Shown piece after piece: positions 44,438 to 54,597 of a stretch of 64,000 bases of DNA; the stretch's first letter is position 1; each line of letters begins with the position of its first letter. Source of the DNA: Lachnospiraceae bacterium. Lineage in GTDB: Bacteria; Bacillota; Clostridia; Lachnospirales; Lachnospiraceae. Location of the stretch: contig JAFUNK010000022.1 in the NCBI GenBank assembly GCA_017482205.1, positions 22,496 to 86,495 on the forward strand, in the 5' to 3' direction. The notes below the pieces were generated by a model, which was not told the DNA's origin, made no database searches, and saw only the letters and a list, made by a program, of their open reading frames with translations. A program made the translations under genes and the position numbers.

Positions 44438-45280
44438 ATGAGTTTAAAAATCGAGGACACAGATCGAAGTAAGGCCCCAATTGGGGTGTTTGATTCCGGT
44501 ATTGGTGGTTTGACGGTGGTGCGGGAAATTATGCGCCAGATGCCAAACGAAAGAATTGTATATTTCGGAGATACGGCAAGAGTACCCTACGGCAGTAAGT
44601 CCAAAGAGACGGTTACCCGGTATTCCCGCCAGATAGTGCGTTTTTTGGAAACACATGACGTTAAGACAATTGTGGTGGCATGTAATACAGCCAGTGCCTA
44701 TGCGTTGGACGAATTGGAAAAGGAAATCGATATCCCTATGATTGGTGTGGTGAAGCCGGGGGCCAAGGCAGCGGCAGAGACCACCCGGAACGGTAAAATT
44801 GGGGTAATTGCCACAGAGGCAACTATCGGAAGCCGGATTTACAATCAGTACATAGAAGAATTGAATCATGGGGTTACCATCTGGGGAAAAGCCTGCCCGC
44901 TTTTTGTGCCTTTGGTAGAGGAGGGCTTATTACAGGACCCTGTAACCGATGAAATTGCCAAGAGATATTTGTCGGAGTTGATTGATTTGGATATTGATAC
45001 CCTGATTTTAGGCTGTACCCATTATCCTTTGATACGTTCCACTTTAGGAAGAGTGATGGGCGAGAATGTGACATTAGTCAATCCTGCGTATGAGACGGCA
45101 ATTGAACTGAGGGAGATGCTTAAGGCTAAGGGGCTTCTGAATGAAGAAGAACCGGGGCTTGGCAGTAACCGATATCAGTTCTATGTCAGTGATACCACGG
45201 AGAAATTTATCCGCTTTGCCAATTCCATTATCAAATACGGTATCCTTTCGGCAAAACAGGTGAATATCGAGGAGTATTAG
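44438..45280 (+). CDS. murI: Glutamate racemase
   Basis: 280 residues from the ATG at 44438; the open frame extends to 44357 without good support. Makes D-glutamate for peptidoglycan without cofactor. Both catalytic cysteines are present in VVACNTASAYALDEL and LILGCTHYPLIRSTL, with IGVFDSGIGGLTVVREI at the N-terminus and YFGDTARVPYGSKS. GGAAAGG precedes the start. The DUF1934 gene follows. Confidence 0.95.
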   Translation: MSLKIEDTDRSKAPIGVFDSGIGGLTVVREIMRQMPNERIVYFGDTARVPYGSKSKETVTRYSRQIVRFLETHDVKTIVVACNTASAYALDELEKEIDIPMIGVVKPGAKAAAETTRNGKIGVIATEATIGSRIYNQYIEELNHGVTIWGKACPLFVPLVEEGLLQDPVTDEIAKRYLSELIDLDIDTLILGCTHYPLIRSTLGRVMGENVTLVNPAYETAIELREMLKAKGLLNEEEPGLGSNRYQFYVSDTTEKFIRFANSIIKYGILSAKQVNIEEY

Positions 45281-45343
45281 GCTTGACCACAGAATTGTAC
45301 AGAAGATATGAAAGTATGCTGGTCAGGCGGAATGTGAGGAGTT

Positions 45344-45772
45344 ATGACAAAAGAAGTGTTGTTGGCCATTACAGGTATGCAGTTTGACCTGACGGCTGAG
45401 GAAAGCAATATACAGACCATAACGGCAGCGGAATATTATGAGCGAAACAACAGCCGTTATGTGTTGTTTGAAGAAACTGATGAAGAAAGTGGACAGAAAA
45501 CCAAGGGCATGTTGAAATTTAAAGATAATCTGTTAGAGGTTACCAAAAGCGGGTTTGTCAATGTGCATATGATTTTCGAAGAAAATAAAAAGAGCCTGAC
45601 GGACTACGCCACGCTCTTTGGAAATATACTGATAGGGATTGATACCAGAAAAATTACCCTGACCGAAGAAGAACACAAAATATGTTTGGATGTAGAGTAT
45701 GCACTGGAAGCCAATTATGAGTTCCTGGCAGACTGTAAAATCAATATTGAAATCTCGGAAAGGGAAAGCTAA
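45344..45772 (+). CDS. DUF1934 protein, calycin-like beta barrel
   Basis: 142 residues, cytoplasmic, no signal. Alternating strands (YVLFEETDEESGQKTKGML, LEVTKSGFVNVHMIFEENKK, ALEANYEFLADCKINIEIS) match DUF1934, a small beta-barrel family near arginyl-tRNA synthetase or murI genes in Firmicutes. Function unknown. Confidence 0.82.
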   Translation: MTKEVLLAITGMQFDLTAEESNIQTITAAEYYERNNSRYVLFEETDEESGQKTKGMLKFKDNLLEVTKSGFVNVHMIFEENKKSLTDYATLFGNILIGIDTRKITLTEEEHKICLDVEYALEANYEFLADCKINIEISERES

Positions 45773-45782
45773 ACAGCCTTAA

Positions 45783-45826
45783 GGCCGGTGCACCATTATT
45801 TAATGGGTTTTGCACCGGCTTTTTCC
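45783..45826. terminator. Terminator overlapping the end of the convergent 158-residue gene
   Basis: GCCGGTGCA (45783-45791) and TGCACCGGC (45813-45821) followed by TTTTT. The right arm encodes the final codons of the leftward gene (AGAKPIK). Confidence 0.8.
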
Positions 45827-46272
45827 TGCAATTTATCAACGGTACGTGCATACCAGCCCTTTTTCTTGGGGGGAGCAACCTGAACCTTGCCGTGCAGACC
45901 CTTTACATCCATGATGTAAATGCCGCTGACGGTTGCTTTTACTTCTTTTTTGACAGGAATAGAGTCAAAAATCTTTTCATCACTGATTAAAGAAACTACC
46001 TGAGGACCGACTTTAGCCTTTACCACAGGGAATTTAGCCAGATTCATTCGTTTAGGCATCTGGGCATAAACTGACTGCGGAAGTCCGGCATCTTTCAATT
46101 TCATTCGTTTTTTGTCAATGATAAGCATGGAAACGGACTGCTTGTTCTGCTCCATGAGAACCTGCTGTTCTTCCTGCTTTTTCTGCATCTTTTTACCTAC
46201 AAAATATAATACTGCTAAAATGGCAGTGATTACTACAACAATAACAATAACTACAATCCATCCTGTTGGCAC
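45796..46272 (-). CDS. Single-pass membrane protein, function unknown
   Basis: 158 residues from a GTG at 46272, 7 bases after AGGAGG. N-terminal helix (GWIVVIVIVVVITAILAVLYF), then a charged coiled region (KKMQKKQEEQQVLMEQNKQ) and a basic globular part (MKLKDAGLPQSVYAQMPKRM, VVKAKVGPQVVSLISDEKIF). It looks like a conserved Lachnospiraceae protein, but I cannot assign a role. Divergent from cls. Confidence 0.7.
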   Translation of the reverse strand: MPTGWIVVIVIVVVITAILAVLYFVGKKMQKKQEEQQVLMEQNKQSVSMLIIDKKRMKLKDAGLPQSVYAQMPKRMNLAKFPVVKAKVGPQVVSLISDEKIFDSIPVKKEVKATVSGIYIMDVKGLHGKVQVAPPKKKGWYARTVDKLQEKAGAKPIK

Positions 46273-46373
46273 GGGGAAACCTCCTAAAATTTATTATGCA
46301 ACAAATATTGTAGCATTCTTTGGAATATTAGGCAATACGCTTTTTTGGGGTATTTTTTATTTACCCTGTGTGG

Positions 46374-46379
46374 TATACT
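46374..46379 (+). promoter_or_regulatory. Putative extended -10 promoter for cls
   Basis: TGG followed by TATACT at 46374-46379; -35 box not evident. Confidence 0.4.
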
Positions 46380-46428
46380 TTAAACGAGAAAATAAATCGG
46401 ATCGGATAGCCAAAGCGGAGGAAGCAAT

Positions 46429-47901
46429 ATGCAGCAGATATGGGAAGCGACTGTTGTGGTAACAGAGTTTATCTTCAGTCATCTTGTGTTTTTTAACTTA
46501 ATATTTGCGATTGCCATTGTATTCTTCCAACGTAAAAATCCCAAAACGGTCTGGTCGTGGCTGTTACTTTTATTTTTTATGCCCATTGTGGGATTTGTTT
46601 TTTATCTGTTTCTGGGTGCGGACATGCACAAGAGAAAGATGTTCAAAATAAAAGAAATAGAGGACAAGCTGAACGAGGCTATCCGCAAACAGGAATATCA
46701 GCTTAAAAATGATGAATTACAGGCACATATTCCGGATATTGAAGGGTATTCGGATTTGGTTATGTTCAATCTTGATACCACCGGTGCGGTATTGACGGAT
46801 ACCAATGATGTAGATATTTTTACGGACGGCAATGCCAAATTTGATGCATTGCTTGAAGATATGAAAAAGGCAAAGTCCTTTATCCATATCCAATACTATA
46901 TCATTAAGAATGATGTGCTTTTTAACAGGGTAAAGGATGTGCTTTTGGAAAAAGCAGCACAAGGCGTAGAGGTCAGAATTCTCTTTGATGCCATGGGATG
47001 TCGTTCCGTTAAAAAGAAGGTTTGGAAAAAACTAAGGCAAAGCGGTATCAAGACAGCGGAATTTTTTCCTATCCGTTTAAGAAGACTGCATCTGCGTATC
47101 AATTACCGCAACCACAGAAAGATAGTGGTAATTGACAATAAGATTGCCTATGTGGGTGGTTTTAATATCGGCAAGGAATATATCGGGCTGGATAACAAGT
47201 TCGGATATTGGCGGGACACCCATCTGCGTATCAGGGGAGAGGCTGTTATGGGGCTGGAACTGCGGTTTTTGCTGGATTGGAACTATGCGGCAGAAGAAAA
47301 TCTTTTCACCGACGAAAAATATATGTCTGGTTTTGAAGCAGGATGCAGGGATAATTGCGATATGCAGATTATTTACAGCGGTCCGGATACTTCTCTGCAA
47401 CCCATACGTGATAACTATCTTCGACTGATAAATAAAGCAAAGAAAAAAATTTATATCCAGACACCCTATTTTATACCGGACGAAGCGTTACTGACGGCAT
47501 TGCTGATTGCCCTTCATTCCGGTGTGGAGGTCAATCTGATGATACCCTGCAAGCCGGACCACATGTTTGTATATTGGGCAACATGGTCCTATATGGGCGA
47601 GCTGGTTATGGCAGGTGCCAACTGCTACATTTACAACAACGGTTTTCTGCATACCAAAGCCGTTATGGTGGATGATAAAGTATTCTGTTGCGGAACTGCC
47701 AATATGGATATCCGTAGCTTTGCATTAAATTTTGAAGTGAATGCGGTAATCTATGATGAAGCTAAAACCAAAGAAATGACGGAATATTTTGCCGAAGATG
47801 TTAAGCAGTGTACCTTGGTAACCAAGGATATGTATGCAAGCAGGTCACTGATAATACGCCTGAAAGAACAAATCAGCAGATTGATGTCACCTCTTTTATA
47901 A
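46429..47901 (+). CDS. cls: Cardiolipin synthase (phospholipase D family)
   Basis: 490 residues. Two N-terminal membrane helices (VFFNLIFAIAIVFFQ; WSWLLLLFFMPIVGFVFYLF) then two PLD motifs: NYRNHRKIVVIDNKIAYVGG near residue 225 and GFLHTKAVMVDDKVFCCGTA near residue 405, each with HxK and Asp. Condenses two phosphatidylglycerols into cardiolipin at the membrane. GGAGGAA precedes the ATG. Length normal. No overlapping neighbours. Confidence 0.95.
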   Translation: MQQIWEATVVVTEFIFSHLVFFNLIFAIAIVFFQRKNPKTVWSWLLLLFFMPIVGFVFYLFLGADMHKRKMFKIKEIEDKLNEAIRKQEYQLKNDELQAHIPDIEGYSDLVMFNLDTTGAVLTDTNDVDIFTDGNAKFDALLEDMKKAKSFIHIQYYIIKNDVLFNRVKDVLLEKAAQGVEVRILFDAMGCRSVKKKVWKKLRQSGIKTAEFFPIRLRRLHLRINYRNHRKIVVIDNKIAYVGGFNIGKEYIGLDNKFGYWRDTHLRIRGEAVMGLELRFLLDWNYAAEENLFTDEKYMSGFEAGCRDNCDMQIIYSGPDTSLQPIRDNYLRLINKAKKKIYIQTPYFIPDEALLTALLIALHSGVEVNLMIPCKPDHMFVYWATWSYMGELVMAGANCYIYNNGFLHTKAVMVDDKVFCCGTANMDIRSFALNFEVNAVIYDEAKTKEMTEYFAEDVKQCTLVTKDMYASRSLIIRLKEQISRLMSPLL

Positions 47902-47989
47902 AAAAGACTTTTAAGAATGTGTTTTTTGTGGTATATATAGATAGATGTTGTCCGTAAGTTTTAAGCGGATTGAGTGAAAGGAAAAGAAG

Positions 47990-49045
47990 ATGAAAAAGAA
48001 AATAGCAGCAATATTTGCATTATTACTGGCAGTGGGGACATTGGCAGGATGTGGGGACGGAGACCTTTTGCAGGATGTAAAAGTGTCCAAATATATTGAA
48101 TTCAGCCAGCCTTACACGGGCTTAAATCTGACCATTCCCGCTCAGGAGGAAGTAAGGGATGAAGATGTAGAATGGCTTGCATTGAATGCATATGCCAATG
48201 CAGTAACTGCAGAAGACGGTGTGACCAACCGTGCAGTAGAAATGGGCGATACGGTCAACATTGATTATTCCGGCACAGAAGACGGTGTGGCATTTGAGGA
48301 CGGTACAGCCACAGACCAGAGTCTGGCAATCGGCTCCGGCAGCTTTATTGACGGTTTTGAAGATGGACTGGTAGGCGTTATGCCCGGTGAAACGGTAGAG
48401 TTAAACCTGACTTTCCCGGAAAACTACAATCCGGAGATGGCAGGTAAATCAGTAGTATTTACCGTTACCGTAAATTATATTTACCCCGGCAACACCGCAG
48501 ATATGAAGGACGAAGTTGTTGCAGAGATGACCGGTGGTGAGTTTACCACCGTTGCAGATTTCTTGGGATATTGCAGGGAATACCTGGAATTTAATGCAAA
48601 TTACGATTATACCATCAGCAGAGAAAATGAAGTTATCAGCGCACTGGAAGCTATTGTAGTTTGTGAAGAAGCACCTGAGAAACTGGTGGAAAGATATGCG
48701 GCAAACGTAAGAGCGTCCCTTGAAGAGCAGGCAGCACAGTATGGTGTGGATGTGGAAACTTTCTGTAGCTATTATTACCAGACAGATGCTGAGACTTATA
48801 TTAACGAAATGGCAGACGCAAGTGCAAAGCAGGCAATGATGTTCCAGTACATTGCCAATGAGGAAGGTTTGAATGTTTCCGATGAAGAACTGGAAACTTC
48901 CTTACAGCAGTTTGCGGAAGAAAACGGAGTGGATTCCGTGGAAACTCTTTTACAAACAACTGAAAGAGAAGAGTTCAGAGAATACTTTATGTTTGAAAAG
49001 GTAGTGGATTTTATCATTGCCAATGGTAATGTAACAGAAGGCTAA
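47990..49045 (+). CDS. Trigger-factor-like FKBP peptidyl-prolyl isomerase lipoprotein
   Basis: 351 residues. Signal KIAAIFALLLAVGTLAGCG has a lipobox (Cys about 21). Residues about 75-165 form an FKBP domain (MGDTVNIDYSGTEDGVAFE, GSGSFIDGFEDGLVGVMPGE, ENYNPEMAGKSVVFTVTVNYI) as in trigger factor, followed by a helical chaperone-like C-terminal part; the ribosome-binding N-terminal domain of true trigger factor is missing. It would fold or hold exported proteins outside the membrane. AAAGGAAAAG precedes the ATG. Confidence 0.87.
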   Translation: MKKKIAAIFALLLAVGTLAGCGDGDLLQDVKVSKYIEFSQPYTGLNLTIPAQEEVRDEDVEWLALNAYANAVTAEDGVTNRAVEMGDTVNIDYSGTEDGVAFEDGTATDQSLAIGSGSFIDGFEDGLVGVMPGETVELNLTFPENYNPEMAGKSVVFTVTVNYIYPGNTADMKDEVVAEMTGGEFTTVADFLGYCREYLEFNANYDYTISRENEVISALEAIVVCEEAPEKLVERYAANVRASLEEQAAQYGVDVETFCSYYYQTDAETYINEMADASAKQAMMFQYIANEEGLNVSDEELETSLQQFAEENGVDSVETLLQTTEREEFREYFMFEKVVDFIIANGNVTEG

Positions 49046-49078
49046 GATTAAAAAATAATGATAGAGAGGTTTAAAACA

Positions 49079-50470
49079 ATGGATTTAACAGATATCAAAG
49101 ATTTATACCGCGACAGAGAAAGCTATATCGGTAAAGAAATTACTGTAGGCGGCTGGGTAAGAAGCAACAGAGACTCTAAAACCTTTGGATTTATCGTATT
49201 AAACGACGGTACTTATTTTGAAACCCTGCAGGTAGTTTACAGTGACAAACTGGCAAACTTTGAAGAACTTGCCAAATTAAATGTAGGTTCCGCACTTGTG
49301 GTAAAAGGTACTATTGTGGCAACCCCGGAAGCTAAACAGCCTTTTGAAATGCAGGCAAGTGAAGCATGGGTAGAAGGTGTTTCCGGTGCGGATTATCCTT
49401 TGCAGAAAAAACGTCACAGCTTTGAATATTTAAGAACCATTCCTCATCTGCGTGCAAGAACTAATACCTTCCAGGCAGTATTCAGAGTGCGTTCCCTGAT
49501 TTCCTATGCAATTCACAGCTTCTTCCAGGAGAGAGGCTTTGTCTATGTGCACACTCCCCTTATCACAGGCAGTGACTGTGAAGGTGCAGGGGAAATGTTC
49601 CAGGTTACTACCATGGACTTGAACAATATTCCTTTGACGGAAGACGGAAAAGTGGATTTCAGTCAGGATTTCTTTGGCAAGAGCACAAACCTTACCGTTA
49701 GTGGACAGCTGAATCTGGAAACCTATGCTTTTGCATTTAAGAACGTATACACTTTCGGACCTACCTTCCGTGCAGAAAATTCCAATACCACCCGCCATGC
49801 GGCAGAATTCTGGATGGTAGAGCCTGAAATCGCATTTGCAGACTTAAAGGATGATATGATTCTGGCAGAAGCGATGTTAAAATATGTTATCCGTTATGTC
49901 ATGGAAAATGCACCTGCGGAAATGGCATTCTTTAATCAGTTTGTAGACAAGGGACTGATTGAAAGACTGGAGAATGTGGTAAACTCTGACTTTGGCCATG
50001 TGACTTATACAGAAGCTATCAAGATTCTGGAACAGCACAATGATGAATTTGAGTACAAGGTATACTGGGGCTGTGATTTGCAGACTGAACATGAAAGATA
50101 CCTGACAGAAAAAGAATTTAAGAGACCTGTATTCGTAACAGATTATCCCAAGGAAATCAAAGCTTTCTATATGAAGTTAAACGAAGACGGAAAAACCGTT
50201 GCGGCTATGGACTGTTTAGTGCCCGGTATCGGTGAAATTATCGGTGGCAGCCAGAGAGAAGACAGTCTGGAATTACTGGAACAGAGAATGGATGAACTGG
50301 GGCTTAACAAAGAAGATTACGGATTTTATCTGGATTTGCGTAAATATGGTTCTGCACGCCATGCAGGTTTCGGACTTGGGCTGGAACGTTGCGTAATGTA
50401 TCTGACAGGTATGGGTAACATCAGAGACGTGCTTCCGTTCCCCAGAACTGTAAACAATTGCGAACTGTAA
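49079..50470 (+). CDS. asnS: Asparaginyl-tRNA synthetase
   Basis: 463 residues from the ATG at 49079 (GAGAGG 9 bases upstream). N-terminal OB fold for the anticodon ([20 protein letters not shown]) and a class II catalytic core: [40 protein letters not shown] (motif 2) and [20 protein letters not shown] (motif 3). The TRHAAEFWM block and EIIGGSQRE distinguish AsnRS from AspRS. Charges tRNA-Asn directly. No T-box seen before it. Confidence 0.96.
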   Translation: MDLTDIKDLYRDRESYIGKEITVGGWVRSNRDSKTFGFIVLNDGTYFETLQVVYSDKLANFEELAKLNVGSALVVKGTIVATPEAKQPFEMQASEAWVEGVSGADYPLQKKRHSFEYLRTIPHLRARTNTFQAVFRVRSLISYAIHSFFQERGFVYVHTPLITGSDCEGAGEMFQVTTMDLNNIPLTEDGKVDFSQDFFGKSTNLTVSGQLNLETYAFAFKNVYTFGPTFRAENSNTTRHAAEFWMVEPEIAFADLKDDMILAEAMLKYVIRYVMENAPAEMAFFNQFVDKGLIERLENVVNSDFGHVTYTEAIKILEQHNDEFEYKVYWGCDLQTEHERYLTEKEFKRPVFVTDYPKEIKAFYMKLNEDGKTVAAMDCLVPGIGEIIGGSQREDSLELLEQRMDELGLNKEDYGFYLDLRKYGSARHAGFGLGLERCVMYLTGMGNIRDVLPFPRTVNNCEL

Positions 50471-50511
50471 TATACACCTGATGCCGTAACCCCCACAAAG
50501 GACGTGATTAT

Positions 50512-51747
50512 ATGAAAAAAGCGGCGGTTAAAATTATCAACTTAATACTTGTGGCGGTACTGGTTGCAACATGGACTTTAGAGACACAGGCAACCAATAT
50601 ACAGGATATCAAGGACGATTTGGAGGAAGATAATGAAGCTCTGGACGCCTTGAATGATGAACTGTTGGCATTGCAGGATGAACAGGATCTTTTAGAAGAA
50701 ATTATTTGTGACTTGGATTCCGAATTGCTCAATACCATGACGGAGATTGGGCTTTTAGAAGAAGCAATTGCGGCAAAAGAAGCCGATATTGCAGTAAAGG
50801 AAGCCGATATTGCACAAAAAGAGGCTGATATTGCGGTGGCACAGGGTGAATATGAAGATGCCAAGGCCACCGAAGAAAAGCAGTATGCGGATATGGTACA
50901 GCGCATACAATATGTATATGAACAGGGGGATACGGATTATCTGGAATTGTTGTTTTCCGCAGAAAGTTTCAGCAGCTTCTTGAATCGGACCAGTTATGTG
51001 GAAGCTATTTATGAGTATGACCAAAAAATGCTTGCAGAATATAAAGCAACATGTGAACTGGTAAAGGCTCTTTGGGATCAGTTGGAACTGGACAAAGCAC
51101 AACTGGAGGCAGACAAAGCACAGTTGGAGCTTGAAAAAAACCAACTGGAAGCAGATAAGCTGGATATGGAAGATCAGATAATTTATTTGGACGATCTTTT
51201 GGCTAAAAAACAGGCAGAATCCGATAATTTTGCGGCAGAGATTGCCCGCGCCAAACAGGAAGCTAATGCACTGAAAGTGAAAATTCAGCAGGAAGAAGCG
51301 GAACTGAGACGGCTGGAATTGGAACAACAGAGGCAGAATGCAGCAAACGGCAGCTATCAGGTATCCCAGTCATTGGAGGACATTATTAACAATGCCAGTG
51401 GTAGTGAGTTGGGCAAACAAATTGCCCGTTACGGTTGTCAGTTTATTGGGAATCCTTATGTATGGGGAGGAACCAGTCTGACAAACGGTGCGGACTGTTC
51501 CGGTTTTGTATATCGTATCTACAAGGATTTCGGATACAATATAAGCCGTACTTCTTATTCCCAGCGTAGTGAGGGTGTGGGTGTAGATTATGCCAATGCC
51601 CAGCCGGGAGATTTGATTTGTTATGACGGACACATTGGTATTTATATAGGTGGTGGCTATATTGTACACGCCAGCAACAAGAAATCAGGCATCAAAATAA
51701 GTAAGGCAACATATCGTACAATTTTGGCAGTACGAAGAATTATTTAG
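50512..51747 (+). CDS. Secreted NlpC/P60 peptidoglycan endopeptidase with coiled-coil N-terminus
   Basis: 411 residues. Signal peptide (LILVAVLVATWTLETQA), then a long coiled coil (about 30-275) with in-frame repeated segments (KEADIAVKEADIAQKEADIA; LDKAQLEADKAQLELEKNQL), as in PcsB/CwlO-like hydrolases that are activated by FtsEX. The C-terminal NlpC/P60 domain has Cys329 (ADCSGFVY), His374 (GHIGIYIG) and a polar third residue (VHASNKKSG). It cuts peptide cross-links of the cell wall outside the membrane. The following gene starts at its stop codon. Confidence 0.92.
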   Translation: MKKAAVKIINLILVAVLVATWTLETQATNIQDIKDDLEEDNEALDALNDELLALQDEQDLLEEIICDLDSELLNTMTEIGLLEEAIAAKEADIAVKEADIAQKEADIAVAQGEYEDAKATEEKQYADMVQRIQYVYEQGDTDYLELLFSAESFSSFLNRTSYVEAIYEYDQKMLAEYKATCELVKALWDQLELDKAQLEADKAQLELEKNQLEADKLDMEDQIIYLDDLLAKKQAESDNFAAEIARAKQEANALKVKIQQEEAELRRLELEQQRQNAANGSYQVSQSLEDIINNASGSELGKQIARYGCQFIGNPYVWGGTSLTNGADCSGFVYRIYKDFGYNISRTSYSQRSEGVGVDYANAQPGDLICYDGHIGIYIGGGYIVHASNKKSGIKISKATYRTILAVRRII

Positions 51748-53630
51748 TGAAAATTATGAAAAGTATGAAAGAACAGAGTAAGAGAATTGGAAAAATCACG
51801 CTGGCACTTTTTGTGCCGGTTGTGATTTTTTACCTTTTTGAGTGGTATACCCACAACCCGTGGGAGGATATCCGGTGGGATATCCAGTTATTGAATATCT
51901 TCTTTTTTGAGATGGTTATGATACTCCTGTACAGTCTGATTGGCAGACTGCATGTGGCACTGGTGCTGGAAACGGTAGTATTTATGATATATGGGCTGGC
52001 AAATTATTTTGTCTTATCGTTTCGTTCCCAGCCGATTATGCCATGGGATTTTTTATCGTTGGGAACCGCGGCAACGGTAGCAGGAGATTTTTCTTATATA
52101 GTAGATACACAGGCAGGCATTGTATTGGCACTGTTTATACTGCTGATTGTATTGGAACTGCTGTTTTGCAGAAATCAATTAAAACTGACATTGGGACGTT
52201 TGTATCGGGGTCCCCTTAAAAGTTGGGCGTTTAGGGCACCTGCTGCAGCGGGAACACTGGCACTTTTGGTAGGCTTTGTGGCACTGCTTCACAATGAAGA
52301 GTTTGTGCAAGAGGAAATCCGTATGTACGACAAGCTGTTTACACCTACCGTTATGAGTGAGCGGGATGGCACGGCAGTGGCATTTTTGTTGGAATTACAG
52401 TACATTGCAGTGGATAAGCCGGAAGGATATGATGCAGAAGAGGCTGCGGAATGTCTGGCAGGACTTGCAGAAGAAAACGTTGTTTTACCTCAAGAAGCAC
52501 CTATGGTGTGGACAGATATGCCCAATATAGTAGTAATTATGGATGAGGCTTTTTCTGATTTGGCTGTATTGGGTGAGTTTGAAACCAATGAGGATTATAT
52601 GCCCTTTATCCATTCTTTACAGGCAGGAGCACAGGATACGGTCAGTGGTACATTGCACGTGTCGGTGAAGGGTGGTAATACTGCCAATACGGAATTTGAG
52701 TTTTTGACCGGACATACCATGGCATTTTTGCCGGAGGGAAGTATTCCTTATCAGCAATATATTGATACAGAGCAGGCTTCCCTGGCATCATGGCTGAAAG
52801 AGTTGGGATATTCTACATTGGCGGTACATCCCTATTATGCATCCGGCTGGGACAGAGAACTGGTATATCCGTTGATAGGCTTTGAAGATACGGCATTTAT
52901 TGATAAGTTTTCCAATGCGGGCAAAGTGCGGAAATATGTCAGCGACGGGGCAGCATTTGATTATATTATCAGTCAGTATGAAAACAAAGAAGAAGGAAAG
53001 CCCTTTTTCTGTTTTGAAGTTACCATGCAGAACCATTCCGGTTATACCGAAGTGTTTGAAAACTTTACGCCGGATATTAGAGTGGAAGGTGCAGAGTCAA
53101 AATCTTTGGAGCAGTATTTGTCGCTGTTAAAAGAAACCGACAGTGCAGTAGAGGATTTATTAGATTACTTTGCAGCACAGGAAGAAGAAACCATAGTGGT
53201 ATTCTTCGGAGACCATCAGCCGGCAGATTCTGTGGCAGAACCCATCTGGAATTTGCAGGGTAAAACCGGTAGTGAGCTGACTGATGCAGAAAATGCTCTA
53301 CGCTACGAAGTACCCTTCTTTATCTGGGCAAATTACGATATAGAGGAACAGACAGGCATAGAAATCAGTGCCAACTATTTAAGTACTCTGGTGCTGGAAA
53401 CGGCAGGACTGCCTATGCCGGCATACCAGACCTATCTGGCAGAACTGCGGGGGGAGGTTCCTATCCTTACATCCCGTTATATGGTAACGTCGGACGGATA
53501 TGCAGGAGTGCCTGATGGCTATGAAGCGTATTTGGAAGAGTTGGAGAATGTTTCGGAGACAGAGCAAAAGAATCTGTTGACCCGATATAGACAATTACAA
53601 TATTACTTGTTGTTTGATGGAGAAGAATAA
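51747..53630 (+). CDS. LTA synthase/phosphoglycerol transferase family membrane protein
   Basis: Up to 627 residues. Start uncertain: a GTG at 51747 shares its first base with the upstream stop (TAGTG), and an ATG lies at 51756; neither has a strong ribosome site, so coupling is likely. About five membrane helices occupy residues 18-195. The extracellular sulfatase-fold domain shows NIVVIMDEAFSDLAVLG (metal Glu), GGNTANTEFEFLTGHT with the nucleophile Thr, and VVFFGDHQPADS. Members move glycerol phosphate from phosphatidylglycerol to a lipoteichoic-acid-like chain or to other glycans. Confidence 0.88.
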   Translation: MKIMKSMKEQSKRIGKITLALFVPVVIFYLFEWYTHNPWEDIRWDIQLLNIFFFEMVMILLYSLIGRLHVALVLETVVFMIYGLANYFVLSFRSQPIMPWDFLSLGTAATVAGDFSYIVDTQAGIVLALFILLIVLELLFCRNQLKLTLGRLYRGPLKSWAFRAPAAAGTLALLVGFVALLHNEEFVQEEIRMYDKLFTPTVMSERDGTAVAFLLELQYIAVDKPEGYDAEEAAECLAGLAEENVVLPQEAPMVWTDMPNIVVIMDEAFSDLAVLGEFETNEDYMPFIHSLQAGAQDTVSGTLHVSVKGGNTANTEFEFLTGHTMAFLPEGSIPYQQYIDTEQASLASWLKELGYSTLAVHPYYASGWDRELVYPLIGFEDTAFIDKFSNAGKVRKYVSDGAAFDYIISQYENKEEGKPFFCFEVTMQNHSGYTEVFENFTPDIRVEGAESKSLEQYLSLLKETDSAVEDLLDYFAAQEEETIVVFFGDHQPADSVAEPIWNLQGKTGSELTDAENALRYEVPFFIWANYDIEEQTGIEISANYLSTLVLETAGLPMPAYQTYLAELRGEVPILTSRYMVTSDGYAGVPDGYEAYLEELENVSETEQKNLLTRYRQLQYYLLFDGEE

Positions 53631-53653
53631 CCGCCAATACATTATAATTTAGC

Positions 53654-53682
53654 TGGATTATACCCATGCTTTCTGTTATAAT
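53654..53682 (+). promoter_or_regulatory. Putative extended -10 promoter for the CAP/cellulase genes
   Basis: TGGATT at 53654-53659 and TATAAT at 53677-53682 (17-base spacer) with TGT before the -10. Confidence 0.5.
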
Positions 53683-53744
53683 GTACAAGGATAAGTATAA
53701 TCAGTGAAAAAGACACACAATATATAGAGAGGTTTTAGCATTAA

Positions 53745-54563
53745 ATGCAGAAAAAAGCGGAGAGTCTGTTTGTGGGACTGTGTCTTATGGCGGTGGCAGT
53801 TTTATGTGGCATCGCTATTGGCAGTTCATACACAGAAAAAAACATACAAACTACATATTCCGTTGCGGCAGATGGAGTGCCGGCTGTGTTGCGGTTAATG
53901 GATGAGAACGTAAAAGAGAGCATCAGTACCATTAGTGCAGTAGCAGAAAACACTGTACAGGTACAAAAGGAAATGTTGTTGACAGCACGGGAAAGGGCAG
54001 AAGCAGAAGCTTTAGCAGCAGAACAGGCGCGAGTGGCAGAACAGGCGCGAGCAGAAGCAGAAATCCTGACAGCAGAACAGGCAGAAACAGTGGTAATGCC
54101 CGCAGAGGTCATGGTGACTATTGAAGATGAGGAAACCGCGACGGCGGCTATTACCGTTGAGAGTGCAGGAGAGAATAACCCGGGGGAAGCAGATTTGCAG
54201 GAAAAGATGACGGCATCGGAACTGATGCAGTGTATCAATGCAGAACGGAGTGCTGCAGGGATGGCACTGTTTAACTGGAGTGATGAGCTGGCAGCAGCCG
54301 CAGGAGTCAGAAGTGTGGAAGCAGTCTCCCGATTTGAACATGTCAGACCGGACGGTTCGGATTTCTTTACGGTAAGTGAACTGGCAATGGCAGAAAATCT
54401 GGCAAGAGGTGATTTACAGACTACCGCACAGGAAATAGTGGACAAGTGGATGGAATCCACAGGAGGTCACAGACAAAATATTTTGGACAGTGGATTGTAC
54501 ACTATCGGAATAGCTATTTACGAAAAAGACGGACAACTTACGATTTGTGCATTGTTTGGTTAA
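53745..54563 (+). CDS. Secreted or membrane-anchored CAP-domain protein
   Basis: 272 residues. N-terminal signal/anchor (LFVGLCLMAVAVLCGIAIG), an Ala/Glu-rich coiled region (ERAEAEALAAEQARVAEQAR) encoded in part by a 15-base direct repeat near 54017-54052, then a CAP/SCP domain (MQCINAERSAAGMALFNWSD, AGVRSVEAVSRFEHVRPDG, AENLARGDL, GGHRQNILDSGLYTIGIAIY) with the usual Glu and His residues. CAP proteins are extracellular; molecular role here unknown. The cellulase gene starts 34 bases downstream. Confidence 0.88.
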   Translation: MQKKAESLFVGLCLMAVAVLCGIAIGSSYTEKNIQTTYSVAADGVPAVLRLMDENVKESISTISAVAENTVQVQKEMLLTARERAEAEALAAEQARVAEQARAEAEILTAEQAETVVMPAEVMVTIEDEETATAAITVESAGENNPGEADLQEKMTASELMQCINAERSAAGMALFNWSDELAAAAGVRSVEAVSRFEHVRPDGSDFFTVSELAMAENLARGDLQTTAQEIVDKWMESTGGHRQNILDSGLYTIGIAIYEKDGQLTICALFG

Positions 54564-54597
54564 TGGAAAAACAAGCGCAAACGGAGAGGAATGTAAA

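Noticed and set aside
54017-54052. 15-base direct repeat in the CAP gene considered as a mobile or regulatory repeat
   Set aside because: It is in frame and encodes part of an Ala/Glu coiled coil, which explains it.
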